A stretch of DNA of 49,467 nt. Source: Chlorobiota bacterium (GTDB lineage: Bacteria > Bacteroidota > Ignavibacteria > Ignavibacteriales > Melioribacteraceae). The stretch's first letter is position 1, and the number at the start of each line of letters is the position of its first letter. This document shows positions 42,501-49,467 of this stretch, piece by piece. The position numbers were made by a program, and so were the translations under genes. The DNA lies in assembly GCA_013151245.1 (NCBI GenBank), contig JAADIR010000071.1, positions 1-49,467 of the forward strand. Direction: 5' to 3'. The notes under the pieces are model-generated. The model was not told where the DNA came from and did not search any database. It saw only the letters and a list, made by a program, of their open reading frames with translations.

Positions 42501-43204
42501 TAACCATTAAAAATTTATATAAGGATTATGGTAAAGTAAAAGTGCTTAGAGGGCTTGATTTAACCTTTAAAAAAGGAGGCATTCATACTATACTCGGTCC
42601 CAACGGTTCCGGGAAAACCACTCTGATCAAATCAATTCTCGGAATGGTAATTCCGAATAAAGGAACTATTGAGTTTAACGGCGAAATGATTATCGGTAAG
42701 TGGCTCTATCGCAACGACATATCTTACTTGCCGCAGATAGCCAACTTTCCGCAGAATTTGAAAGTGAAAGAACTGTTCAAAATGATAGACGATCTGCGAC
42801 CCGGAGCAAAAAATGAAGCCGAGTTAATTTCCGCGTTTCAATTGGAGCCGTATCTAAATAAAAAACTCGGAAATCTTTCCGGCGGAACGGCGCAAAAAGT
42901 AAATATTGTAATTACGTTCATGTTTGATTCTCCTTTAATAATTTTGGACGAACCGACGGTCGGTTTGGACCCCGTGGCGCTTATCAGATTGAAAAAACTT
43001 ATTCGCGCTGAAAAAGAAAAAGGGAAAACGATCTTAATTACAACGCACATAATGAGTTTAGTGGAAGAGATATCGGACGAAATTGTTTTTCTTCTCGACG
43101 GTAAAATTTATTTTAAAGGGACAATTGAAAAATTAAAACGGCAGACAAATCAGAATAATCTGGAAAACGCCATCGCAAATATTTTGGAGGGATCGTATGC
43201 TTAA
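42497..43204 (+). CDS. nosF: NosF, ABC transporter ATPase
   Basis: This 235-residue ATPase has Walker A GPNGSGKTT, the Q-loop, signature LSGGTAQKV, Walker B LIILDEPTVGLDP and an H-loop (TTHIMS). With NosY it forms the ABC transporter that powers maturation of NosZ, probably exporting a sulfur species. It overlaps nosD by 4 bp and nosY by 8 bp. Confidence 0.93.
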   Translation: MITIKNLYKDYGKVKVLRGLDLTFKKGGIHTILGPNGSGKTTLIKSILGMVIPNKGTIEFNGEMIIGKWLYRNDISYLPQIANFPQNLKVKELFKMIDDLRPGAKNEAELISAFQLEPYLNKKLGNLSGGTAQKVNIVITFMFDSPLIILDEPTVGLDPVALIRLKKLIRAEKEKGKTILITTHIMSLVEEISDEIVFLLDGKIYFKGTIEKLKRQTNQNNLENAIANILEGSYA

Positions 43205-43979
43205 AATATTAAAATATGGTTTTTTCGATTTAATGCGGAGCAGATGGAGTTATATTTATTTTCTGTTTTATCTCTCTCTGGGCTTTATACTTCTCTTTCT
43301 GAATCAGGACGTTTCCAAAGCGGTGATTACGCTGCTGAATATTATTCTAATTTTAACTCCTCTGATCGGAACGCTTTTCGGAGTTATGTATTATTATAAT
43401 TCACGGGAATTTACTTCTCTCCTCTTAGCGCAGCCGATAAAAAGAAGCAATATTTTTTTAGGACAATTTCTCGGTATCGGCTTATCTCTTTCTCTCAGTT
43501 TGGTTCTCGGACTCGGGATACCGTTTTTAGCTTACGGACTTTTTCAATCGACCGAAATATTTAACTTTTTCACTCTGCTGCTGATCGGGTCGTTTCTTAC
43601 TTTGATTTTTCTCGCCCTCGCTTTCAATCTGGCTTTAATCTTTGACGATAAAATCAAAGGTTTCGGATTGGCGATTTTAACATGGCTGTTCTTTGCGGTT
43701 ATTTATGACGGGATATTTTTAATCTTTATGCTAATGTTCGACGAATATCCTCTGGATAAATTCGCATTGGGCGCAACCATTTTTAACCCTATTGACCTTT
43801 CTAGAATTTTGATAATCTTAAAGTTGGATGTTTCTGCGCTGTTGGGTTATACCGGAGCGGTTTTTCAAAACTTTTTCGGAACGAGTTTCGGAATGTTTTT
43901 CTCTTTGGGCTTACTCCTGTTATGGGTAATTGTTCCGGTAATTGCGATAGTTGTAAAATCTAAAAAGAAAGATTTTTAA
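43197..43979 (+). CDS. nosY: NosY, ABC transporter permease
   Basis: This 260-residue permease has about six membrane helices (SYIYFLFYLSLGFILLFLN; VITLLNIILILTPLIGTLFG; FFTLLLIGSFLTLIFLALAF; and a terminal LGLLLLWVIVPVIAIVV). It is an ABC-2 type partner of NosF. GGAGG eight bases upstream supports the ATG at 43197, inside the nosF end. Last gene of the nos cluster. Confidence 0.9.
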   Translation: MLKILKYGFFDLMRSRWSYIYFLFYLSLGFILLFLNQDVSKAVITLLNIILILTPLIGTLFGVMYYYNSREFTSLLLAQPIKRSNIFLGQFLGIGLSLSLSLVLGLGIPFLAYGLFQSTEIFNFFTLLLIGSFLTLIFLALAFNLALIFDDKIKGFGLAILTWLFFAVIYDGIFLIFMLMFDEYPLDKFALGATIFNPIDLSRILIILKLDVSALLGYTGAVFQNFFGTSFGMFFSLGLLLLWVIVPVIAIVVKSKKKDF

Positions 43980-44039
43980 ATTCGGCTGGAAATTAAACCA
44001 ATATTTCTCTCTTCAAAGTTTTTCTATCTGCGGCGTTTT

Positions 44040-44064
44040 TTATATTTTAGTGACTAAAATATAA
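44040..44064. promoter_or_regulatory. Perfect 12-1-12 palindrome upstream of ccoG
   Basis: Arms TTATATTTTAGT (44040-44051) and ACTAAAATATAA (44053-44064) flank a single G. It lies 38 bp before the ccoG ATG. It is too long and symmetric for chance and has no T-run as a terminator needs. An 11-1-11 inverted repeat is the geometry of NsrR (NO-sensing Rrf2) sites, and 7-1-7 that of Fur-family sites; both are inferences from shape only. Confidence 0.65.
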
Positions 44065-44102
44065 TAATAATATATGATGTCTTAAAAACTTATGAGTTTT
44101 TT

Positions 44103-45536
44103 ATGAACGAGTCTGAGAAACAAATCAACGACGAATCTTTTCGCGATAGGCTGGGAACCGTAACGGAAGAAGGGGAAAGGATTTGGGTATATCCCCAAAA
44201 ACCGAAAGGAAAATTTTATAACGCGCGAACCATTGTATCGATAATACTTTTAGCCGTTTTGTTCGGCGTCCCTTTTATTTCATACAACGGTCATCCCTTT
44301 ATGCTTTTCAATATCCTTAACAGAGAATTCATCATATTCGGTATGGCGTTTGGACCTCAGGACTTTCATCTCTTTGTTATTTCAATAATTATCGGCATTA
44401 TCGGAATATTTCTATTCACTGTTGTTTGGGGAAGAATATTCTGCGGCTGGGTCTGTCCTCAAACAATTTTCATGGAAATGGTTTTTAGGAAAATTGAATA
44501 CCTTATTGAGGGAGGCGCGGCTAAACAGAGGGCGTTGAATAAAGCCCCGTGGAACGGCGAAAAGATTTTTAAGAAAGCATTAAAACATGCCGTCTTTTTC
44601 GGACTTGCTTTTTTGATAGCCAACGCTCTTTTAGCTTGGATTATTGGAATTGAGGGAGTAAAAGAACTTGCCTCCGCGCCAATTGCAAGCGTTTCCGGAC
44701 CCTTTATCGCAATGATAATATTTACGGCTATTACTTATTTTTTCGGCGCATATTTCCGCGAACAGGTTTGTACTGTTATCTGTCCCTATGGAAGACTTCA
44801 AGGAGTAATGCTGGATCAGAATTCGATTGTAATCGCTTATGACTACAAACGCGGGGAACCGAGAGGGAATAGAAAAAAGAACGAAGAAACGGATTTAGGA
44901 GATTGCATTGACTGTAATCAATGCGTGGTCGTTTGCCCGACGGGAATTGATATCCGAAACGGCACTCAGCTTGAGTGCGTCAATTGCACGGCGTGTATCG
45001 ACGCTTGCGACGACGTTATGACAAAAATTAATAAGCCGAAAGGATTGATACGCTACGCTTCAAAAGAAGAAATTGAAACGGGAGTAAGAAAAATATTTAC
45101 GCCGAAATCAATCGGCTATTCCGTTGTTCTTTTTTTGCTTTTCGGACTTTTAACGTTTCTTCTGGCGACGCGGACGGAAGTGGAACTTTCCATACTTCGC
45201 ACCGCAGGCTTAATGGCTCAAGAACAACCGGACGGACGAATTAGCAACTTATACGACGTGAAAATAACTAACAAAACTTTTACTAAATTATATACTAAAT
45301 TAGAACTAATTGACGTTGACGGCGATATTAATATTGTAGGAGGTAATGTTGATGAAAACGGACGTTTAATTGTGCCGCCGCATCAAGTTGCCGACGCCAA
45401 ATTTTTTGTCGTTCTGCCGAAAGAAGAAATCAAGTCGATTACAATTCCAATAAAAATAGGAGTTGCGGCAAACGGAAAAGTGATTGACGTAATTAAAACA
45501 TCCTTTTTAGGAAAGGTACAGGGGCATAAAAAATGA
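44103..45536 (+). CDS. ccoG: cbb3 oxidase accessory iron-sulfur protein CcoG
   Basis: This 477-residue membrane protein (FixG/RdxA) reduces Cu for the oxidase. It has membrane helices around 42-60, 85-110, 165-185 and 195-215, a third at 338-355, the conserved CGWVCPQ and CTVICPYGRLQ motifs, and a two-[4Fe-4S] ferredoxin part (CIDCNQCVVVCPTGIDIRNG ... CVNCTACIDACDD). The C-terminal Ig-like domain (about 360-477) faces the periplasm. It starts a segment separated from nosY by the 25-bp palindrome and overlaps ccoH by 4 bp. Confidence 0.93.
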   Translation: MNESEKQINDESFRDRLGTVTEEGERIWVYPQKPKGKFYNARTIVSIILLAVLFGVPFISYNGHPFMLFNILNREFIIFGMAFGPQDFHLFVISIIIGIIGIFLFTVVWGRIFCGWVCPQTIFMEMVFRKIEYLIEGGAAKQRALNKAPWNGEKIFKKALKHAVFFGLAFLIANALLAWIIGIEGVKELASAPIASVSGPFIAMIIFTAITYFFGAYFREQVCTVICPYGRLQGVMLDQNSIVIAYDYKRGEPRGNRKKNEETDLGDCIDCNQCVVVCPTGIDIRNGTQLECVNCTACIDACDDVMTKINKPKGLIRYASKEEIETGVRKIFTPKSIGYSVVLFLLFGLLTFLLATRTEVELSILRTAGLMAQEQPDGRISNLYDVKITNKTFTKLYTKLELIDVDGDINIVGGNVDENGRLIVPPHQVADAKFFVVLPKEEIKSITIPIKIGVAANGKVIDVIKTSFLGKVQGHKK

Positions 45537-45979
45537 AGAGAATATCATGGGGAACGGGAATAGCATTAACAATCATAATTTTTATGCTTACGTCTTTCGG
45601 GTTTATTTATTTTTCTTTTTCGCAGGACGTAAATCTTGTTGAAGATAATTATTATGAAAAAGAAATGAAGTATCAGGAGCAAATTGAAAGGATCAATCGG
45701 GCAAACGCGCTCCCTGAAAAACTTGCAATTAAAATTGCCGATAGTATGCTGGACGTTACTTTCCCGACAATCTTTTCTCCGGAAAGGATCTCCGGAAAAG
45801 TTCATCTTTACAGACCTTCGGCTGAGAAATCGGATGTGTTCTATGAAATAAAACTGAACAATAAAAATAAACTTTTCATTCCTACCGATAACCTTAGCTT
45901 GGGAATGTGGAAAGTGAAAGTCAGCTGGGCTGCTGAGGGTTTAGATTATTATAATGAAAAAATTATTATGATACGGTAA
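45533..45979 (+). CDS. ccoH: FixH/CcoH family protein
   Basis: This 148-residue protein has one N-terminal helix (about 5-28, WGTGIALTIIIFMLTSFGF) and a periplasmic beta domain, with the DVNLVEDNYYEKEMKYQEQI stretch typical of FixH. It assists cbb3 oxidase maturation with CcoG. It overlaps ccoG by 4 bp and is followed after 6 bp by a TauE/SafE protein, the normal order. Confidence 0.9.
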   Translation: MKRISWGTGIALTIIIFMLTSFGFIYFSFSQDVNLVEDNYYEKEMKYQEQIERINRANALPEKLAIKIADSMLDVTFPTIFSPERISGKVHLYRPSAEKSDVFYEIKLNNKNKLFIPTDNLSLGMWKVKVSWAAEGLDYYNEKIIMIR

Positions 45980-45985
45980 TGCCGA

Positions 45986-46717
45986 ATGGATATCTGGACC
46001 GGTTTTTTAATAGGATTTTTAGGAAGTTTTCATTGCGTAGGAATGTGCGGTCCAATTGTTCTCGCTCTGCCGGTCGGAAATTCCTCCAACTTTCAGCTTG
46101 TAGTCAGCCGCGTATTTTATAACTTCGGACGCATTGTAACATATTCGTTTTTCGGTTTGATATTCGGTTTTTTCGGAAAAGGAATACAAGTTGCCGGACT
46201 TCAAAAATATGCTTCGATTGCGTTAGGCGTTGTTATTTTATTTTATTATTTGACGCCGTCAAAATTTAAAGGAAAGTTATCAGTAACCGCGCCTTACCGG
46301 GCGGCAAATAATTTTGTTAAAAAAGGGTTTTCTAAATTAACAAAAAACAACTCTCCGCTTTCCCTTTTTGTTTTTGGAATTGTAAACGGATTTCTTCCGT
46401 GCGGCTTTGTTTACGTCGCGCTTGCCGGAGCCATTACGACCGGCGGAGCGTTAAGCGGAGCGGCTTATATGGCTTTGTTCGGCTTGGGCACTACTCCGAT
46501 AATGTTGACTACCGCCCTGTTCGGCGCGTTCCTCGGCGCTAAACTGAAACACAGAATGAACAAACTGATTCCTGTTTTTGCAGTCGCTCTTGCAATTATA
46601 TTTATTCTGCGCGGATTGTCTTTGGGAATTCCGTATTTAAGTCCTCCGGAGAAAATGCTCGAACCGCACAATAAAATGATGATGCACGGAGAAAGCGGCG
46701 CTCGGCATAAAATGTAA
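45986..46717 (+). CDS. Sulfite exporter TauE/SafE-family membrane protein (cbb3 cluster type)
   Basis: This 243-residue protein has six or seven membrane helices and belongs to the TauE/SafE group that lies beside ccoGH in many genomes. Motifs: FIGFLGSFHCVGMCGPIV (with the conserved Cys-Gly pair) near the N-terminus and GIVNGFLPCGFVYVALAGAI in the middle, each with a membrane-buried cysteine. The C-terminal tail is rich in His and Met (HNKMMMHGESGARHKM), which suggests copper contact. A role in copper supply to oxidase and NosZ is the reasonable inference. Confidence 0.85.
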   Translation: MDIWTGFLIGFLGSFHCVGMCGPIVLALPVGNSSNFQLVVSRVFYNFGRIVTYSFFGLIFGFFGKGIQVAGLQKYASIALGVVILFYYLTPSKFKGKLSVTAPYRAANNFVKKGFSKLTKNNSPLSLFVFGIVNGFLPCGFVYVALAGAITTGGALSGAAYMALFGLGTTPIMLTTALFGAFLGAKLKHRMNKLIPVFAVALAIIFILRGLSLGIPYLSPPEKMLEPHNKMMMHGESGARHKM

Positions 46718-46760
46718 ATTTTGTATATTTATTTTTGTAAAATAATTATTAAGGAGCGAT

Positions 46761-47498
46761 ATGAAAAACAAATTATTTATTGCAGCGTTAATCCTTTTGG
46801 GAATGGTCTTCGTTGCATGTAGCGAAGATAGTACGGAACCCGTTGTAAACGAAGGAGAAATAGCCCTATTCACAACGCCTGCCGGAGCCGACATAACAAT
46901 AGACGGCATTGTAAAAGGCGTTACGCCCGATACTATAACAACCGACGTCGGAGTGATAGACATTCTTTTCAGTCTTGAAAATTATGTTGACACAACCGTA
47001 TCGGTTTCCGTTTCGGCGGATAATATGGGAATCTTAAGCGTTACGCTGCAGCCGGAACGCGTTAAATACGGCTTGATCAAAGTTTGGGAAACCGGCAACA
47101 ATTCTACCGTTGACCAACCGAGCGGAATTGATTTATCGGCGGGTTCGACAATTGCAATTTCGGGCGCAGATAGCTTAATGGCTGATATGTATTATACCGG
47201 TTTTAATTTCACAATTCGCAGCGCAAGTTATTTGGGCGGTAATTACAGAATAACCGCTTTCAAAGAAGGCGCCGCTTCTAACATTGACGACGAAGTCGAT
47301 TCGCCGACTCACGATGCGTCTTGGGCGGATAGTATGCCGGACGATATTAACGGTAATTATTATTTCCTTTATGACGCCGACGGCAACTATTCGAAATTCA
47401 GAGTCGTAAACACAGGCGGAACGGCAACTTGGAACGACCCCAAATGGGTTGAAGTTGAATGGATTTATGTAAAAGCTTCGGGAGTTACTTCGTTTTAG
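46761..47498 (+). CDS. PEGA-domain lipoprotein
   Basis: This 245-residue lipoprotein (lipobox MVFVAC, C20) has a PEGA-type domain at about 35-105 (LFTTPAGADITIDGIVKGVTPDT) and a C-terminal beta-rich part with many aromatics. PEGA domains are thought to bind surface or cell-wall structures. AAGGAG precedes the ATG at the standard distance. It is last before a strong terminator, and not obviously linked to the cco genes 43 bp upstream. Exact role unknown. Confidence 0.82.
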   Translation: MKNKLFIAALILLGMVFVACSEDSTEPVVNEGEIALFTTPAGADITIDGIVKGVTPDTITTDVGVIDILFSLENYVDTTVSVSVSADNMGILSVTLQPERVKYGLIKVWETGNNSTVDQPSGIDLSAGSTIAISGADSLMADMYYTGFNFTIRSASYLGGNYRITAFKEGAASNIDDEVDSPTHDASWADSMPDDINGNYYFLYDADGNYSKFRVVNTGGTATWNDPKWVEVEWIYVKASGVTSF

Positions 47499-47521
47499 TT
47501 GAATGAACGTTTGATAATAAT

Positions 47522-47548
47522 AAAGCCCGGTTTTGCCGGGCTTTTTTT
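47522..47548. terminator. Bidirectional intrinsic terminator
   Basis: AAAGCCCGG (47522-47530) and CCGGGCTTT (47536-47544) form a 9-bp perfect stem with loop TTTTG and a T-run to 47548. A-runs on the other side (AATAATAAAG) make it usable for the convergent helicase gene as well. Confidence 0.92.
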
Positions 47549-47582
47549 ATGCTATAAAACATTCCGAACGCGCCGGAAAATA

Positions 47583-49247
47583 TTAACGGCGTTTTTTACG
47601 CCTGTCCTTTTTCTTTTTGTTTCCGCCGCCGGATTTTTCCGTTGCGCGGGTAATAAGCATCCTTTTGCCTCTTCCTTTCTTTTTGAAGCTGCTGATTATC
47701 TGTTCGGCTTTATCAAAAGGAACGTTTATAAAAGAGAAGTTTTCCATAATTTGAATATCTCTGACGTCTTTTCCTTTGATTGCGACTTCACTCATAATGA
47801 GATCGATAAGTTTGTGAGGCGTGATTTTGTCTCTTTTCCCAAGCGCAACAAATAGTCTGGCTTTTCCCTGCATGTCAAGTTCGCGTTTCTGTTTCTTAAC
47901 GGCAATCTCGTTTATCTCGCCGTAAGCGTCTGGATTCAGTTCATCCTCAAAACAATAGTTAAGCAGCGCGGCAACTAATTGGGCCGGATTTTTGTCGGCG
48001 AGCAAATCTTCAGCCCATGAAAAATATTTTTCATCCAAGTCGTCAAGCAGAATAGCATTTAAATCATCGTATATTTTTTTTCTTTTTACTTTAATGATAT
48101 CTTGAACGCGCGGAACTTTTGATTTTTTAATGTCTGTTTTCGCAATACGTTGTATGAACATCAAGCGTTTATATTCGCTCGGCGTGATGAAGGTGATTGC
48201 GGTTCCTTCTTGCCCCGCGCGACCGGTTCTGCCGATGCGATGGACATACGATTCGGGATCCTGCGGAAGAGAATAATTTATTACATGAGTAAGATTGACT
48301 ACGTCAATTCCGCGCGCGGCAACATCGGTCGCCACAAGAATATTTACCCGCTGATGCTTAAATTTATCAAGCGTTCTTTCGCGCTGCGATTGAGATATAT
48401 CGCCGTGGATTGATTCCGCGTCGTAGCCTCTGTCAATCAAATGTCTCGCCACCGAATCGACGTCGCTTTTTGTCCGGCAGAAAATCAAACCGTAAAATTT
48501 TTCTTCTATATCGATAATTCTGCAAAGCGCTTCAAATTTATCCGACGCTTTAACTTCAAAATATATTTGTTCGGTGAGGTTTGTTATCAACCGTTCTTTT
48601 TTAACTTTGAGAAGTTCATAACCGTTCATATATTTTTTTGCAAGGTCTTTTATTCTTGAAGGAATCGTAGCGGAAAATAGCAGCGTTCTTTTATCGAGAT
48701 TTGTGTGTTTCATTATTTCTTCCATATCCTCGATAAATCCCATGTTCAGCATTTCGTCGGCTTCGTCTAAAATTAAATGCTCAATATTTTCAAGTTTAAG
48801 CGTCTTTCTATGAAGATGATCAATCACTCTTCCGGGCGTTCCAACAATAATGTGAACGCCTTTCTTCAGTCTTCGCAGCTGCTGGTCGATAGATTGTCCG
48901 CCGTATATCGGCGCGATTGTAATATTCTTTTTCCCTCGCAGCGAAAGGATTTCCTCCGATACTTGAATAGCAAGTTCGCGCGTAGGAACTAAGATTAACG
49001 CCTGCACCGATCTGGCGCGCGTTTCAATCATTTCAATCAGCGGCAATCCGAATGCCGCCGTTTTTCCGGTTCCGGTTTGCGCCTGCGCAATAATATTCGT
49101 CTCGTCCCTTAGCATTAGCGGGATTGTCATTATTTGGATAGGCGTCGGTTCCTCAAATCCTTTCTGGCTAATAGCCGCAAGCATTTCAGGCGATAGTCCT
49201 AAATCTTTAAAACCTATTTTTTCATTCATTTTTTGCTCTTCGTTCAA
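47583..49247 (-). CDS. DEAD-box ATP-dependent RNA helicase (DeaD/CsdA-like)
   Basis: This 554-residue helicase has all core motifs: Q motif FEEPTPIQIM, Walker A AQTGTGKTAA, PTRELAIQ, VLDEADEM-type LILDEADEML, SAT, and HRIGRTGRAGQ. A DbpA-type RNA-binding domain follows near 470-535 (LFVALGKRDKITPHKLIDLI), then a basic tail (KKKKDRRKKRR). It unwinds RNA duplexes in ribosome assembly or cold response. The start is TTG at 49247 with AAAGGT at 8 bases; an in-frame ATG at 49229 lies 26 bases from that site. A perfect 8-bp inverted repeat lies in the leader, 20 bp upstream. Confidence 0.93.
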   Translation of the reverse strand: MNEEQKMNEKIGFKDLGLSPEMLAAISQKGFEEPTPIQIMTIPLMLRDETNIIAQAQTGTGKTAAFGLPLIEMIETRARSVQALILVPTRELAIQVSEEILSLRGKKNITIAPIYGGQSIDQQLRRLKKGVHIIVGTPGRVIDHLHRKTLKLENIEHLILDEADEMLNMGFIEDMEEIMKHTNLDKRTLLFSATIPSRIKDLAKKYMNGYELLKVKKERLITNLTEQIYFEVKASDKFEALCRIIDIEEKFYGLIFCRTKSDVDSVARHLIDRGYDAESIHGDISQSQRERTLDKFKHQRVNILVATDVAARGIDVVNLTHVINYSLPQDPESYVHRIGRTGRAGQEGTAITFITPSEYKRLMFIQRIAKTDIKKSKVPRVQDIIKVKRKKIYDDLNAILLDDLDEKYFSWAEDLLADKNPAQLVAALLNYCFEDELNPDAYGEINEIAVKKQKRELDMQGKARLFVALGKRDKITPHKLIDLIMSEVAIKGKDVRDIQIMENFSFINVPFDKAEQIISSFKKKGRGKRMLITRATEKSGGGNKKKKDRRKKRR

Positions 49248-49467
49248 TTTATTACCTTTAAATCTAATTTAACTTAATAAGTTAAACTATTATTCGATTA
49301 AAAGATAGGTAAACTTTTTGGTCCGGCGATTCAGAGTCTAATTTAAAATTAGCAAAACAAGAGATTATAGAGAAACAAAAAAATATTTTTCCGGTTAAAT
49401 TTCTTATAAAAACCGTTGTCGCAGACCCGTATTGGGAAACGATTAATGATTTTTTGTCGTTTACATT
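49248..49467. other. Right-edge intergenic region
   Basis: TTTAACTT (49268-49275) and AAGTTAAA (49279-49286) form a perfect inverted repeat with spacer AAT, upstream of the helicase gene and next to its ribosome site. From 49313 to the window end a plus-strand frame is open (51 codons, reading ...PVKFLIKTVVADPYWETIND...) without ATG, GTG or TTG near its start. It could be a truncated gene or chance. Confidence 0.45.

Overview
This window looks like chromosomal DNA from a facultatively anaerobic, respiring bacterium of the Bacteroidota/Chlorobi/Ignavibacteria kind. The basis is moderate: AT-rich DNA, a Sec-type lipoprotein nitrous oxide reductase of the clade II sort, a CcoN-CcoO fusion oxidase, several TTG starts, a TonB-dependent receptor, and many short hairpin repeats between genes. 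A placement in Ignavibacteria is an inference. I see no rRNA, tRNA, CRISPR array, insertion sequence or prophage.

Layout. 1-364 is gene-free and built of small hairpin repeats. 365-10,000 is mixed housekeeping and accessory DNA: a family 2 glycosyltransferase (-), a soluble histidine kinase, a two-gene xanthine dehydrogenase, a metallo-beta-lactamase-fold hydrolase, a secreted beta-lactamase-family serine hydrolase with TPRs, and a higBA toxin-antitoxin pair. 9361-10841 holds three 33-bp tandem units in front of an AAA ATPase (DUF4143). 10846-13836 holds a TonB-dependent receptor (-) and a divergent small secreted protein that share a Fur-like box, then an RlpA-like protein. 14189-18315 holds two STAS proteins, a U32 peptidase-family protein, a lipoprotein and an FmdE-like protein.

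18459-30783 (all -) is the most unusual region. From upstream to downstream it reads: a five-PAS histidine kinase; a PAS/sigma-54 activator; a candidate -24/-12 promoter with a perfect 12-bp inverted repeat; a NifX-like protein; a Tat-exported four-cluster ferredoxin; an NrfD-type membrane subunit; a 13-heme periplasmic cytochrome c; a membrane histidine kinase with two heme motifs in its periplasmic domain and a zinc-ribbon-like insert inside its ATPase domain; and two response regulators whose only other domain is a degenerate glycine-cleavage-H-like domain. I read this as a quinone-linked periplasmic electron-transfer complex encoded together with its own redox-sensing circuit. The combination of a heme-sensing kinase and H-like regulators without DNA-binding domains is the best candidate here for a poorly described system.

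31180-46717 (all +) is a copper-enzyme respiration island: ccoI-ccoS-ccoNO-ccoQ-ccoP, a strong terminator, then a fasciclin lipoprotein, nosZ, a membrane protein, nosL, nosD, nosF, nosY, and after a near-25-bp palindrome ccoG, ccoH and a TauE/SafE-family protein. Assembly genes for cbb3 oxidase therefore flank the N2O reductase genes on both sides. A TACA-NN-TGTA palindrome of the CopY/BlaI type precedes the fasciclin-nosZ unit. The window ends with a PEGA lipoprotein, a bidirectional terminator and a DEAD-box RNA helicase (-).
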